From assembly GCF_029269265.1 (NCBI RefSeq), contig NZ_JARIXP010000007.1, forward strand, positions 1-64,000: 64,000 nucleotides of DNA, in the 5' to 3' direction. The position numbers were made by a program, and so were the translations under genes. The notes beneath the pieces were generated by a model that was not told the origin of the DNA, made no database searches, and saw nothing but the letters and a program-made list of their open reading frames with translations. This DNA is from Rheinheimera sp. 1928-s. GTDB lineage: Bacteria > Pseudomonadota > Gammaproteobacteria > Enterobacterales > Alteromonadaceae. Positions 8,390 through 18,074 of the stretch are shown here, piece after piece; positions within the stretch are counted from its first letter, which is position 1, and every line of letters starts with the position of its first letter.

Positions 8390-9079
8390 CTACAAACTGA
8401 ATTTACCCAACAGCACAGTATTTTGTTGGCGCTGATACCAGTCGTTGCCGACCAACTCCAGTTCGTCAATCAGGCAAGTACCAAAATTCACTGAAGCTAA
8501 GGCTTTAATTTTCTGCAGGAACAGCTCAGGATTTGCAGGCTGTTGGCTAAAACGTGATACCGTCATATGAGCCGTTTGGATGGCATAACGCTGGTCAATC
8601 GAATGCTGCAAAGTTGATTGACCAAAGGCAGAGCGCAGCTTTGCTCTTAACTGGTTTAACTGCTGATCTTCAAAAAAGCCCTGCACCAGCACACAAGAAG
8701 GCGATGCTGTGATCCCGTGAAAATGCAGACGAAATGGGCCTGTGTTTTTAATTACTTGCTGTACCAATTCCACATAAGCCGCTGTATCTATTTGTGATAA
8801 ATCAAAGCCTGAATAACAGGAAATCAGCGATAACACCGTCAGGTGTAAATCCGTTGCCGGATAATAATACTGCGCTGGTTCCAGCAGCATCAGCTCTGCG
8901 AGACTATGCTGGATGTGCTGTTTTACCTGCTCTGAAGGCCGCGCCAACAAAGTAACACCATAGCGGCTGTCATTTTTAGCAGTTAACAGAGGGTCAGTTT
9001 CAAACTGATGTTGTTCAAAACGCGACAAGGACTGTAGCCATAAGGCTTGATAGTGCTGTTGTAAATCCTGTGTTGTCAT
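8390..9079 (-). CDS. 2H phosphoesterase-superfamily protein (2'-5' RNA ligase-like)
   Basis: This 229-residue protein contains the paired H-x-T motifs of the 2H phosphoesterase fold, LHLTVLS near 103-109 and AHMTVSRF near 170-177. Those residues form the active site in 2'-5' RNA ligases and cyclic phosphodiesterases. The substrate cannot be told from the sequence. It is convergent with the ATL gene, only 9 bases away. No signal peptide is present, so it is cytoplasmic. Confidence 0.8.
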   Translation of the reverse strand: MTTQDLQQHYQALWLQSLSRFEQHQFETDPLLTAKNDSRYGVTLLARPSEQVKQHIQHSLAELMLLEPAQYYYPATDLHLTVLSLISCYSGFDLSQIDTAAYVELVQQVIKNTGPFRLHFHGITASPSCVLVQGFFEDQQLNQLRAKLRSAFGQSTLQHSIDQRYAIQTAHMTVSRFSQQPANPELFLQKIKALASVNFGTCLIDELELVGNDWYQRQQNTVLLGKFSL

Positions 9080-9211
9080 CAGCCAGTCCTTAGTGCTGCT
9101 TAGCTGTGTGGTAAAAACTTTGAAGCGCCACCCCAGCTGAGTAACTGCTGTTATCCCTGCATGCCAACCATAACATCAGATTGGCTTGCATGCCCGACTT
9201 CCTGAAAAAGC

Positions 9212-10399
9212 TTATTGAAATTTTGCGTTGTACTGCTGTGGATTAAAGCGTGTCGCCATTGCCATCAAAAGCACTGCTATAGCGGCTAATAATAACCAAC
9301 TGATACTAAAGCTTTGGCTAAAGTCACGGATAAAACCAGCAATCAGCGGTGAAAAAGCCGCCAGCGTATAACCTATGCCCTGCACAAAAGCTGTCAGACT
9401 GGCCGCAGAGGAAGGCTGATGTTGGTGATCCATAGACACAATCAAAGACAAAGGAAATAAACCGCCAATACCTAAACCTAAAAGTGAAGCCCAAACTAAG
9501 CCCAGTGCAGGTGCAGCCACTAAACCAGCAAAACCTGTTGCCATCAACACCAATAAAACCAACATTACAGGGCGACGATCGGCTTTGCGGCTAGCCAGCC
9601 AGGGGCTGATAAAACCAGAGACCACTTCCATGCAAAGCAACAACCCCAGTAGCAAACCACTTTTTTGTTCACTCCAGCCCTGTTCCACATAATAGGCAGG
9701 TAACCAGGCCAGCACGCAGGTAAAAGCACAAGTGACCAAACCAAAAAATAGCGCTAAGGTCCAGGCTCTGCCGTATTGACGAAAACTCAGCGGCTTTTGT
9801 TGCGACTGCACCACAGGCAAGTTTTGAATAGCGTTTTTTTGAGAAAACCACAAAACCAAAGCCACTACAGATAAAACCACCCAGCCGGACAACGCCACCC
9901 GCCAGCTTTGTGCCCAGTCAGCCCAGAATGCCGCTAAAGACGCAGTTAAAGCAGCACCAGCAATAATGGCGGATATATACCAGCCCATGACTAAAGGTGC
10001 TTTGGTGCTGAATTTTTGTTTAATGACCCCAGGCACCACAGCCTGCACCATGGCAATGCCTAAACCCGCCACTATGGCACTTAAGGTTAAATCTAAAGCG
10101 CCAACAGCCCAATAACGTTGTGCTGTGGCACCAGCTATGGCGATGGATGCCCAAAAGATCACCTGATAGGAGCCAAACCACAACGCCAGCTGATGCGCAA
10201 AAAAGATGCCTAAACCCATCGCCAATACAGGCAACATGGTCAGCAACGAAGCCTGGGTAAAAGACAGATGCAGTTCAGGTTGCATCAAAGGCAATAAAGG
10301 CCCGATAGAGGCCATGGAAGGCCTTAAGGTGAGAGCAATCAGCACCAAACTCAGGATAAAAATCCAGGTTTTAGCAGTAAATTTTGTGGTTTCAGTCAT
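9212..10399 (-). CDS. MFS transporter, CynX/NimT (YeaN) family
   Basis: This 395-residue protein has about 12 transmembrane segments and the early signature ALTLRPSMASIGPLLP typical of the CynX/NimT family, whose members move cyanate, 2-nitroimidazole or unknown small molecules. I use ATG 10399 (MTETTKFTAK) because it gives the family length; in-frame starts at 10456 and 10486 add a hydrophobic stretch that does not resemble family N-termini. Shine-Dalgarno support is weak for all. It is divergent from the imuA operon, and its upstream region abuts the LexA box, so SOS effects on it are conceivable. Confidence 0.85.
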   Translation of the reverse strand: MTETTKFTAKTWIFILSLVLIALTLRPSMASIGPLLPLMQPELHLSFTQASLLTMLPVLAMGLGIFFAHQLALWFGSYQVIFWASIAIAGATAQRYWAVGALDLTLSAIVAGLGIAMVQAVVPGVIKQKFSTKAPLVMGWYISAIIAGAALTASLAAFWADWAQSWRVALSGWVVLSVVALVLWFSQKNAIQNLPVVQSQQKPLSFRQYGRAWTLALFFGLVTCAFTCVLAWLPAYYVEQGWSEQKSGLLLGLLLCMEVVSGFISPWLASRKADRRPVMLVLLVLMATGFAGLVAAPALGLVWASLLGLGIGGLFPLSLIVSMDHQHQPSSAASLTAFVQGIGYTLAAFSPLIAGFIRDFSQSFSISWLLLAAIAVLLMAMATRFNPQQYNAKFQ

Positions 10400-10538
10400 A
10401 TCAGTACCAAGATGATGTAGCGCCAGAGGACGCAGAAAAGTCGCGCACATTAACATAATTCTTACGCCCTGATCGACCCGAAGCAAAAGATCAGAAAACC
10501 CTGACTTTATCCTTGCGATCCAAAACAGATCTTTTATA

Positions 10539-10554
10539 CTGTTTTTATATACAG
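10539..10554 (+). promoter_or_regulatory. LexA (SOS) box of imuA-imuB-dnaE2
   Basis: CTGTTTTTATATACAG fits CTG-N10-CAG with an AT-rich core. It lies 18 bases before the chosen imuA start, overlapping the likely promoter. LexA control of this operon is well established in other proteobacteria. Confidence 0.9.
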
Positions 10555-10572
10555 TATTTTGAGATGAAAATC

Positions 10573-11256
10573 ATGAATGCTCTGCTGCAACAGCTACAGA
10601 ACAGACAACTGATCTGGCAGGCCAGTCAAACCGAAGCGCCTTATGAACATTGCCAAAGCACAGGCTTTAGCGCTTTGGATAAGCTTCTGGGAGGCGGCTG
10701 GCCACAGCATAACGTCATTGAATTACAAAGCCATGGCGCTTGTGCTGAATTGCAATTGATCCAAAAAGCACTGGCAGGATCCGGATCTGAGCTGCTGCAA
10801 ATCTGGATCAATCCACCAGCCAATCTCTGTGCTGAATATCTGCTGCAACAAAAGCGGCCTTTGCATCAGGTGTTGCAACTCAATGCCCCCCGCTCTGCTG
10901 ATGCACTCTGGGCGGCTGAGCTTTGCTTAAAAAGTGGCAGTTGTATGGATGTGCTGCTCTGGCAAAACAACTTAAATTTAACCCAGCTCAAACGTCTGCA
11001 ATTAGCGGCGGCACAAGGCCAAAGCCAGTTGTATTTTTTCCGCCCAGCAATCGCTGAACAACAACTGCTGCCCTGGGCTTTAAGTTTGCAACTGACTCCC
11101 GCTACAACGGGCTTACAGATCCGTATCCTCAAGCGTAAAGGCGGCTGGCAACAACAAGAAGTACTGCTGCCATGGGCAGAGCTCTATCCGCACTTTATAA
11201 AGCCAGAGCTAGGGCAAGAACGCTATAGTCGTCCGCCTTTATCCAGAGTCAGTTGA
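10573..11256 (+). CDS. imuA: ImuA, SOS translesion-synthesis accessory protein
   Basis: This 227-residue protein of the SulA/RecA-like ImuA family is first gene of the mutasome operon. It shows the family start ALDKLLGGGWPQHNVIEL near residues 32-49, where RecA-like proteins bind nucleotide; the P-loop is degenerate. ImuA interacts with ImuB and helps DnaE2-dependent damage-induced mutagenesis. The open frame extends upstream to TTG 10513, but that would place the LexA box inside the gene, so I choose ATG 10573, which has GAG nine bases before it. Its stop is 11 bases before ATG of imuB. Confidence 0.9.
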   Translation: MNALLQQLQNRQLIWQASQTEAPYEHCQSTGFSALDKLLGGGWPQHNVIELQSHGACAELQLIQKALAGSGSELLQIWINPPANLCAEYLLQQKRPLHQVLQLNAPRSADALWAAELCLKSGSCMDVLLWQNNLNLTQLKRLQLAAAQGQSQLYFFRPAIAEQQLLPWALSLQLTPATTGLQIRILKRKGGWQQQEVLLPWAELYPHFIKPELGQERYSRPPLSRVS

Positions 11257-11267
11257 GGCTATTGGGT

Positions 11268-12770
11268 ATGTCTGCTCAGATGGAGTTTTGGCTGTATTTA
11301 TATTTCCCGCAGTTGCAGCTGGATAAATTGGTCGTGCTGCACTCGAACTCGTCTACAACTACAGCCTCATCAGACAAAGATAAGAGTCATCATCTTGATT
11401 TAACAGCGCCTCTGGCGATAGTAGGCGCTGACCATCAGTTGCTGCAACTCAACTCAGCTGCTCGCCAGGCGGGTTTAGCTTTGGGTATGGGATTGGCGTC
11501 TGCTGCCTCTTTATGCCATCAATTGCAGCTGGTGCCCCATAATGTCGGACAAGAACAGCAGCAACTGCAGCAACTGGCTCAGCTTTTGTATCAATACTGC
11601 GGTGATATAGCGCTGCAAGCGAATTCAGGTTTAGTGCTGAAGCTCAGTCCTATGCTGGCTTTGTATGGTGGCGCTATGCAGTTCTGGCAACAGATACAAC
11701 AGGTACTGCAACAAGCGGGTTATCAGTATCATTTTGCCACAGCGCAGCAACCCTTAGTCGCACGTTTATTGGCGCAGCAGCACTGGGATCAGTTTTTATT
11801 ACAAAGCGATAAAATTCAGCAGCAACTCAAAGCTTTACCACTGCAACATGCCCAATTGCCAAACAAACTACAGGAGCAATTACAGCGGCTTGGGCTTGCA
11901 CAACTAGGCGATGTACTGAAAATTCCACAGGCCGAACTGGTGCGGCGTTTTGGTGTTGAAATGCTGCAGTATTTACAACAGCTGACAGGAACAAAACCCG
12001 CGTTACTGCAGTTTATTCAGCCCGCAGAACACTTTGAGCAGCAGTTAGAGCTGCTGTACGAAATGGAGCGCAGCGACCAGTTACTTGGGCCTTTACAGCA
12101 TTTATTTGGCTTGTTGCAGCTGTATTTACAACAACGGGATCAACTGGCTTATCAGTTGGAACTTTGCTTACTGCAGCGCCAGGAGCAGCAGCAACAGTTG
12201 CAACTGCATTCAGCTCAGGGCGAATACCAAAGTAAGGATTGGCTAAAGATCAGCGAATTGCAGCTGGAACGCTTAAAACTGAAAAAGCCGGTGATACAGC
12301 TGAAACTGATACTCCGCCGCGCCGGGCCGCGTTACGCTCAGTATAAAACCCTGTTTGCGGGCCATTTGGGGGCGGGTAAAGCACAGCTGTATTCTGCCCT
12401 GCAGCTTTTGTCATTACTACAGGCGCGTTTAGGTAAAGATCAGGTCACAAGCCCTTGTCTACACAACGATTTATTGCCAGAGCAGGCCAGTCGCTATGCT
12501 GCTGCTTTAGAGCCACAAGCTGCTATTGCCGGTACTTTAGTTGCGGTGCGCCCGGCATTTTTAGTGGATCCGCCTTTGGCTTTGGATACAGAACAGCAGC
12601 ACCAATTGCAGCTGCATTATGGCCCTGAACGTTTAAGCAGCGGCTGGTGGCTACAACAGAGTCAGCACCGTGATTATTATGTCGGCCAGAATGCGCAAGG
12701 CCAGTGGTTGTGGTTATTTCGTGATTTACAGCAGCCAGAACAGCTGTACCTACAGGGGTATTTCAGCTAA
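11268..12770 (+). CDS. imuB: ImuB, non-catalytic Y-family polymerase
   Basis: This 500-residue DinB-like protein has Y-family palm, fingers and little-finger regions but lacks the catalytic DxD at the N-terminus (it reads YLYFPQLQLD), as expected for ImuB, which acts as a scaffold linking DnaE2 to the beta clamp. The C-terminus shows the family pattern GPERLSSGWW, RDYYVGQN and LQGYFS. ATG 11268 is preferred (GAGG nine bases upstream); TTG 11253, overlapping the imuA stop, is an alternative. Its TAA shares a base with the dnaE2 ATG, implying translational coupling. The protein is unusually rich in Gln and Leu. Confidence 0.92.
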   Translation: MSAQMEFWLYLYFPQLQLDKLVVLHSNSSTTTASSDKDKSHHLDLTAPLAIVGADHQLLQLNSAARQAGLALGMGLASAASLCHQLQLVPHNVGQEQQQLQQLAQLLYQYCGDIALQANSGLVLKLSPMLALYGGAMQFWQQIQQVLQQAGYQYHFATAQQPLVARLLAQQHWDQFLLQSDKIQQQLKALPLQHAQLPNKLQEQLQRLGLAQLGDVLKIPQAELVRRFGVEMLQYLQQLTGTKPALLQFIQPAEHFEQQLELLYEMERSDQLLGPLQHLFGLLQLYLQQRDQLAYQLELCLLQRQEQQQQLQLHSAQGEYQSKDWLKISELQLERLKLKKPVIQLKLILRRAGPRYAQYKTLFAGHLGAGKAQLYSALQLLSLLQARLGKDQVTSPCLHNDLLPEQASRYAAALEPQAAIAGTLVAVRPAFLVDPPLALDTEQQHQLQLHYGPERLSSGWWLQQSQHRDYYVGQNAQGQWLWLFRDLQQPEQLYLQGYFS

Positions 12771-15700
12771 TGAAAATCCCTGCCGCCAGCAAATACAGTA
12801 GTTACTCTGAGTTAGTCTGCCAGAGTCATTTCTCCTTCCTGCAAGGTGCCTCCAGTCCGGCTGAATTAGTGCAACAAGCCGCTGTTTTAGGCTATAAAGC
12901 GCTGGCAATTACCGATGAATGCTCGCTGGCAGGCGTAGTACGCGCTCACCATCAGATCAAAGAAAAGCAGTTGCCACTGAAACTGATTATTGGCTCTTTA
13001 TTGGTACTGAACCCACAGTTACGGCTGGTATTACTCTGTCCGGATAAAACCGCCTATAGCGAGTTATGCCGCATTATTACCCAGGCCAGACGCCGCGCTG
13101 AAAAAGGCTCGTATCAGCTAGCCGAATGGGATATTCAGCGTATTCAGCATTGCCAGATCCTCTGGCTGCCCAGTGGCGATGATCAGTCTGACCAGTACTG
13201 GGGCAACTGGTTAAATCAACATCATGCCGCGCGGTTATGGCTTGGGGCCAGCCGCAAATTACAAAGTCAGGACCAGTTTTATCTGCCTTATTGCCAACAA
13301 CTGGCACAGAAGTTTCAACTGCCTTGCTGTGCTACAGGTGAAGTGCTGATGCATCAGGCCAGCCGTTTGCCGTTGCAACATGCACTAAGCGCCATTCAAG
13401 CTGGCAAAGCTGTGCCTGATATGGCGCGCCAGCTGTTAAGTAACGCCGAACAAAGCTTAAGGCCGATTAAAAAATTACAGCAGTTATTTCCGGCAGAGCT
13501 TCTGGACAATAGCCAGAAACTGGCTGATTTATGCCATTTTTCATTGGATGAATTAAGTTACCAGTACCCGGCTGAACTGGTGCCTGCAGGCAAAACCGCT
13601 ATGCAACATTTACGGGACTTGGTGAAAGCGGGTGAGAAACAACGTTTCCCTGAAGGCGTACCAGACGATATCCAGCAGACCATCAACAAAGAGCTGGATT
13701 TAATAGAACAGCTGAACTACCCCTTCTACTTTTTAACTATTCATGATTTGGTGCTGTTTGCACAAAAACAGCACATTTTGTATCAGGGCCGTGGCTCAGC
13801 GGCTAACTCAGTGGTCTGCTATTGCCTGGCTATTACTGCTGTGGATCCCCGTCAAATTCAGGTTTTAATCGAACGCTTTATTTCGATAGAGCGGGCTGAA
13901 CCTCCTGATATAGATGTAGATTTTGAGCACGAACGCCGTGAAGAAGTGATCCAGTATATTTACCAGAAGTATGGCCGGGAGCGCGCAGCTCTTGCCGCTA
14001 CTGTGATTTGTTATCGCTTTAAAAGTGCCTTTCGCGATATCAGCAAAGCTTTGGGTTTTGAGCTGCATCAGGTGGAGTTTTTCTTAAAGAACCTGCATAG
14101 GCGCGATAAAAGCCAGCACTGGAGCAGCCAGCTGACTCAGTTGGGGCTTGATCCACAAGCGAAAAAAGCTCAGCTGTTGGTGCAACTGGTGCAGCAATTG
14201 GTGGGCATGCCACGGCATTTATCCCAGCATGTTGGAGGCTTTGTTATTTCAGAAGGGCCTTTGTACGAATTAGTGCCAGTGGAAAATGCAGCCATGGCCG
14301 ATCGCACAGTGATCCAGTGGGATAAAGATGATCTGGAATCGTTAAAGCTATTAAAAGTGGATGTGTTGGCTTTGGGCATGCTGAGCGCGATTCGCAAAGC
14401 TTTTGATTTGGTCAGGCGTTACCAGAATACCGATTTAAGCATAGCGGCCATCACCAAAGCAGGTGACGATCCAAAGGTATATGAAGCTATTCAGCAAGCC
14501 GACACTATAGGCTTATTCCAGATTGAATCTCGCGCGCAGATGTCGATGTTGCCACGGCTTCGCCCAAAGACCTATTACGACTTGGTGATCCAGATTGCCA
14601 TAGTACGGCCCGGTCCTATTCAGGGCGATATGGTGCATCCTTATTTAAAACGCCGCCATGGCGAAGAAGCCGTGTCTTACCCTTCACCTGCTGTACAAAA
14701 AGTGCTGGAACGTACTTTAGGTGTGCCTATTTTTCAGGAGCAAGTGATTAAACTGGCGATGGTGGCTGCAGGTTTTAGTGGCGGTGAAGCGGACCAGTTA
14801 CGCCGAGCTATGGCCAGTTGGAAAAAAACCGGTGAATTGATCCAGTTTAAACAAAAACTAATAGACGGCATGTTAAGCAGAGGCTATCAGCAAGAATTTG
14901 CCGAACGTATTTACCAGCAAATTTGCGGTTTTGGTGAATATGGTTTTCCTGAATCGCATTCAGCCAGTTTTGCAGTGTTGGCTTATGTATCGGCTTACTT
15001 AAAACATTATTACCCTGTGGCTTTTTATGTCGCCTTACTCAATAGTCAGCCTATGGGTTTTTATGCACCCAGCCAGTTGATTCAGGATGCGAGGCAACAT
15101 GATGTGGAGGTATTGCCTGTTTGTGTTAATCAATCCGATTGGGATCATTTAATGCTGCCAAGCTCTTTAGCAACTAAAACTGCCACGGCGAATTCAGGTT
15201 TTGCGATCCGCTTAGGGCTACGGCTGGTCAAAGGCTTAAGCCAGCAAGGGGCGCTGCTGTTGTTAAAACACAGGCCGGAGAACGGTTATCAGCAACTTGC
15301 TGAAGTAGCGCAGTCTGGCCTGAGTGATGGTGATTTAACGGCTCTTGCCAGTGCCAATGCCTTGCAGCAACTGTCAGGGCAACGTTATCAGGCGCGTTGG
15401 CAATTACTGGATCAGCAACATAAATTGCCTTTATTGGCAGCTGAGCCTTATCAAACCCAGTACCAATTGCCGATGCCCTCAGAGCTGGCTGAAGTGGTGG
15501 AAGATTATCAAAGCACAGGCCTGAGTTTACGCACTCATCCTGTTCAGTTATTAAAACAACAAGGGCTGTTGGGAAAATTTGCCCAAGCAGCAGAGCTTAC
15601 AACACTGAACCATAAGTCGGTGGTGACTGTAATAGGTTTAGTCACAGCGAGGCAAAGCCCGGGGACGGCATCGGGCGTAACTTTTATCACGCTGGAAGAT

Positions 15701-15898
15701 GGCACAGGTTTTAGTAATGTAGTGGTCTGGTCGGCCACAGCTTCGGCGCAGCGTCAGGCCTATTTAAAATCTAAATTATTGAAGGTCAACGGCATTTTGG
15801 AGAAAAAAGACGGCGTGATTCATATTATCGCCGGGCGTTTAACCGACCTGACGCCATTACTTGGATCGCTTAAAAGTTACTCCAGAGAGTTTCATTAA
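12770..15898 (+). CDS. dnaE2: DnaE2, error-prone DNA polymerase III alpha
   Basis: This 1042-residue C-family polymerase is the catalytic subunit of the SOS mutasome. The PHP domain lies at about 15-250, and the polymerase core has the catalytic acidic motif PPDIDVDFEHERR near residue 380. Helix-hairpin-helix and a C-terminal OB-fold follow (about 940-1020). Length fits DnaE2, shorter than the replicative DnaE1. Start codon overlaps the imuB stop by one base. Together with ImuB it bypasses lesions at the cost of mutation, under LexA control. Confidence 0.95.
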   Translation: MKIPAASKYSSYSELVCQSHFSFLQGASSPAELVQQAAVLGYKALAITDECSLAGVVRAHHQIKEKQLPLKLIIGSLLVLNPQLRLVLLCPDKTAYSELCRIITQARRRAEKGSYQLAEWDIQRIQHCQILWLPSGDDQSDQYWGNWLNQHHAARLWLGASRKLQSQDQFYLPYCQQLAQKFQLPCCATGEVLMHQASRLPLQHALSAIQAGKAVPDMARQLLSNAEQSLRPIKKLQQLFPAELLDNSQKLADLCHFSLDELSYQYPAELVPAGKTAMQHLRDLVKAGEKQRFPEGVPDDIQQTINKELDLIEQLNYPFYFLTIHDLVLFAQKQHILYQGRGSAANSVVCYCLAITAVDPRQIQVLIERFISIERAEPPDIDVDFEHERREEVIQYIYQKYGRERAALAATVICYRFKSAFRDISKALGFELHQVEFFLKNLHRRDKSQHWSSQLTQLGLDPQAKKAQLLVQLVQQLVGMPRHLSQHVGGFVISEGPLYELVPVENAAMADRTVIQWDKDDLESLKLLKVDVLALGMLSAIRKAFDLVRRYQNTDLSIAAITKAGDDPKVYEAIQQADTIGLFQIESRAQMSMLPRLRPKTYYDLVIQIAIVRPGPIQGDMVHPYLKRRHGEEAVSYPSPAVQKVLERTLGVPIFQEQVIKLAMVAAGFSGGEADQLRRAMASWKKTGELIQFKQKLIDGMLSRGYQQEFAERIYQQICGFGEYGFPESHSASFAVLAYVSAYLKHYYPVAFYVALLNSQPMGFYAPSQLIQDARQHDVEVLPVCVNQSDWDHLMLPSSLATKTATANSGFAIRLGLRLVKGLSQQGALLLLKHRPENGYQQLAEVAQSGLSDGDLTALASANALQQLSGQRYQARWQLLDQQHKLPLLAAEPYQTQYQLPMPSELAEVVEDYQSTGLSLRTHPVQLLKQQGLLGKFAQAAELTTLNHKSVVTVIGLVTARQSPGTASGVTFITLEDGTGFSNVVVWSATASAQRQAYLKSKLLKVNGILEKKDGVIHIIAGRLTDLTPLLGSLKSYSREFH

Positions 15899-15920
15899 TT
15901 AACACTAAAGAATACAAACC

Positions 15921-16319
15921 ATGTGGACACCTAAAAGCAATAACAGAGACAGACCCTACAGGGTGAAAAAAACCGGTATTAAAGATGAAAATATAGACAG
16001 GCAAATTCTGGTGCTGCATCAGGCTATTGCGGCCAAATTATTAGCAGAGCCTGCTTTACTGGAGCAGGTGAAAGCCAAACTGGACGAACGTCGTGATAAT
16101 GGCCAGCTGAGTTATGGCGCATATTTACATTGGGTATCCGTACTGGAGTTGTATCAGCAGCCAGAACAGTTTTGTGAAGGTATCACAGAAGACAGCCCCT
16201 ATTTGCGTAAGTTACGCCGCCGCACACCTTTTGTTGGCATTTTAACTGAGCAGGAACGGCAACAGGCCTTGTCACATCAAAGCCAGGGCACTTTGGAGCA
16301 GGTGCTGACAGGTTTTTAA
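15921..16319 (+). CDS. conserved small cytoplasmic protein, unknown
   Basis: This 132-residue protein begins 22 bases after dnaE2 and may be the last gene of that transcript. It has a basic N-terminus followed by predicted helices and no membrane segment or recognised catalytic motif. Charged clusters DERRD and KLRRRTPF are the most distinctive parts. I do not recognise a family, and a role in SOS is only suggested by position. Confidence 0.75.
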   Translation: MWTPKSNNRDRPYRVKKTGIKDENIDRQILVLHQAIAAKLLAEPALLEQVKAKLDERRDNGQLSYGAYLHWVSVLELYQQPEQFCEGITEDSPYLRKLRRRTPFVGILTEQERQQALSHQSQGTLEQVLTGF

Positions 16320-16396
16320 CTGCGACCTAAAAGATAGCCTTGCTATATCAAGCTCTTGCCGAGACAATTAGCCAAAGCTTTTCAACCTGGTGTGTT

Positions 16397-17197
16397 ATGC
16401 ACGATCAAAGCCTTTTGCACAAACTCCGCTCACGCCTGGCTCACCAGCTGGATCCTGTGCTGTATTCAGGCCGCGGCATGTCTCCGCTGAATATAGCCAT
16501 AGCATTGGTGATACTTGCAGGAATTCTGCTGGCCATTATTCAGACCGAACCCAATATCAGCAAGGGGCATGAACATTGGTTTCGTTACACAGAGTTGGCT
16601 TTGGGTTCTTTGTTCTTACTGGAGTACCTGGCAAGGCTTTGGACTTGTGTGGAAAATGATTCGATAAAAAGTCGCTGGCAACATTTCTTTTCCTTTTTTG
16701 CCATGGCCGACTTATTGGCGATCCTGGTCGCCTTTTCGCTCTATATGGGTAATGGCGGCGTCATTTTACGTCTGGTGTTATTAATTCGCGTAGTGCGATT
16801 AGCACGACTTGGCCGTTTTTCCGTTGCACTGGAATGCATAGTAGTCGCTATCCGCAGCCGCACTTATGAGCTCTTGGTCAGTGGTATTTTTGGTCTGGTT
16901 ATTTTGCTGTTTGCCGCCACTTGCCTGTATTTAGTCGAAGGTGATATTCAGCCAGAAGCTTTTGGCTCTATCCCCAGAGCGACCTGGTGGGCCGTCGCCA
17001 CTTTAACCACTGTCGGTTATGGCGATGTGTACCCTATTACCTTGCTTGGCCGCATTCTGGCAGGCATTACTGCGGTAACTGGTATATGTATGATTGCAGT
17101 GCCTACTGGCATTCTGGCGTCCGCTTTTAGTGACGCCATTAAAGAAGCCAAGGAAAAACACCGTCGTTTACCGAAGGTATTGGATCACGAGATTTAG
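16397..17197 (+). CDS. voltage-gated-type potassium/ion channel
   Basis: This 266-residue inner-membrane channel has six transmembrane segments (about 35-55, 70-90, 105-125, 128-150, 160-182, 215-240). S4 carries regularly spaced arginines (RLVLLIRVVRLARLGR). The pore loop has the K+ selectivity filter TVGYGD near residue 205. The C-terminus is short, without an RCK/TrkA domain. ATG 16397 starts a typical N-terminus; the frame stays open upstream to TTG 16340, but that stretch does not look coding. A terminator hairpin follows the stop. Confidence 0.9.
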   Translation: MHDQSLLHKLRSRLAHQLDPVLYSGRGMSPLNIAIALVILAGILLAIIQTEPNISKGHEHWFRYTELALGSLFLLEYLARLWTCVENDSIKSRWQHFFSFFAMADLLAILVAFSLYMGNGGVILRLVLLIRVVRLARLGRFSVALECIVVAIRSRTYELLVSGIFGLVILLFAATCLYLVEGDIQPEAFGSIPRATWWAVATLTTVGYGDVYPITLLGRILAGITAVTGICMIAVPTGILASAFSDAIKEAKEKHRRLPKVLDHEI

Positions 17198-17211
17198 TAG
17201 CAGCCGAACAT

Positions 17212-17235
17212 AGGGCCAGCAATAGCCCTTTTATT
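17212..17235 (+). terminator. rho-independent terminator after ion channel gene
   Basis: AGGGC-N8-GCCCT is followed by TTTTATT. It lies 15 bases after the channel stop and touches the end of the convergent gene. Confidence 0.6.
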
Positions 17236-17969
17236 CAGAACCGCAGCAACGCCTTGCGGCCAAGACTCAAAACGGCACTAAACACCATCAAAAATAAACC
17301 AAGCAGTTGTAGTACTGTGTTGCCCGTACGGTTAACACGGCTGGCTGTTTTATATTCAAAAGTACGACTGCCGCCCTCTACAGTGCGAATGTAATACTGG
17401 CCCAGATTTTCAAAGCTATGTTCGGTCAGTTGAGCTAAACGTTGATATATTTCTTGCTCTTTTTCAGCCTTTTTTTGCCAGATCTGGTTAATCCGCTCGA
17501 GTGAGCCAACGGGATCAGGAATACTTTCGTTCCAGTCGGTAAATACAAAAGCTGATTCGCCAGGTAACACAACTCCACGGGATTCATACTGATACAAACG
17601 TTCGGGAAAACACAACGCCTGAAAACCAGCGTAAAAACAGACGGCCCCTAAGGCAAAAACAAAACTTAAACTCAGCACTAACCAACCGGAGTGGCGTTGC
17701 TGCTTGCTGTTCTGCTGTTTCAGATAAAACTCGACATCAGCTATGGCGGTCAGTTGCTGTATTTCCTGCGCAGAAAAAGCTGCAATAAATGCAGGTAAAG
17801 ACAGGTTCAAAGCCGTCAGAAGACGACGGAATACTTCGTTGGATGGCAGGGATTTATCATTTTCCAATTTGGATAAATAAGACTGCTCAATGCCTATTTG
17901 CTCAGCCAGTTGTGGCTGGCTTAACTGCATTGTTGCACGTTTGTCTTTAATATAATCGCCTAAGGTCAT
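17235..17969 (-). CDS. membrane-anchored XRE-family HTH protein
   Basis: This 244-residue protein has an N-terminal XRE helix-turn-helix (about 4-58, with the recognition helix in IGIEQSYLSKLEN). After a linker comes a transmembrane segment (about 100-125), an extracytoplasmic region of about 90 residues and a second hydrophobic segment near the C-terminus (220-238). That layout suggests a regulator that senses a periplasmic signal or sits at the membrane. ATG 17969 has AAGGAA at good spacing. The two-TM protein encoded just upstream (18075-18425) is probably its operon partner. Confidence 0.8.
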   Translation of the reverse strand: MTLGDYIKDKRATMQLSQPQLAEQIGIEQSYLSKLENDKSLPSNEVFRRLLTALNLSLPAFIAAFSAQEIQQLTAIADVEFYLKQQNSKQQRHSGWLVLSLSFVFALGAVCFYAGFQALCFPERLYQYESRGVVLPGESAFVFTDWNESIPDPVGSLERINQIWQKKAEKEQEIYQRLAQLTEHSFENLGQYYIRTVEGGSRTFEYKTASRVNRTGNTVLQLLGLFLMVFSAVLSLGRKALLRF

Positions 17970-18074
17970 AACAGTTCCTTGTGTGTTGAAGTCCTGGTAA
18001 TGCTCGGGAATTCCCACAGAAATAGGAAGCTGAATATACCGGAATACTAGTGAATCTCTGGAATAGCTCAGAAT

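Noticed and set aside
9155-9200. Bulged inverted repeat around GCATGC near the MFS gene end
   Set aside because: The stem is interrupted and has no U-run; too weak to call a terminator or operator.
10513-10572. Upstream TTG start for imuA
   Set aside because: It would put the LexA box inside the coding region; ATG 10573 has a ribosome site and fits the operon's regulation.
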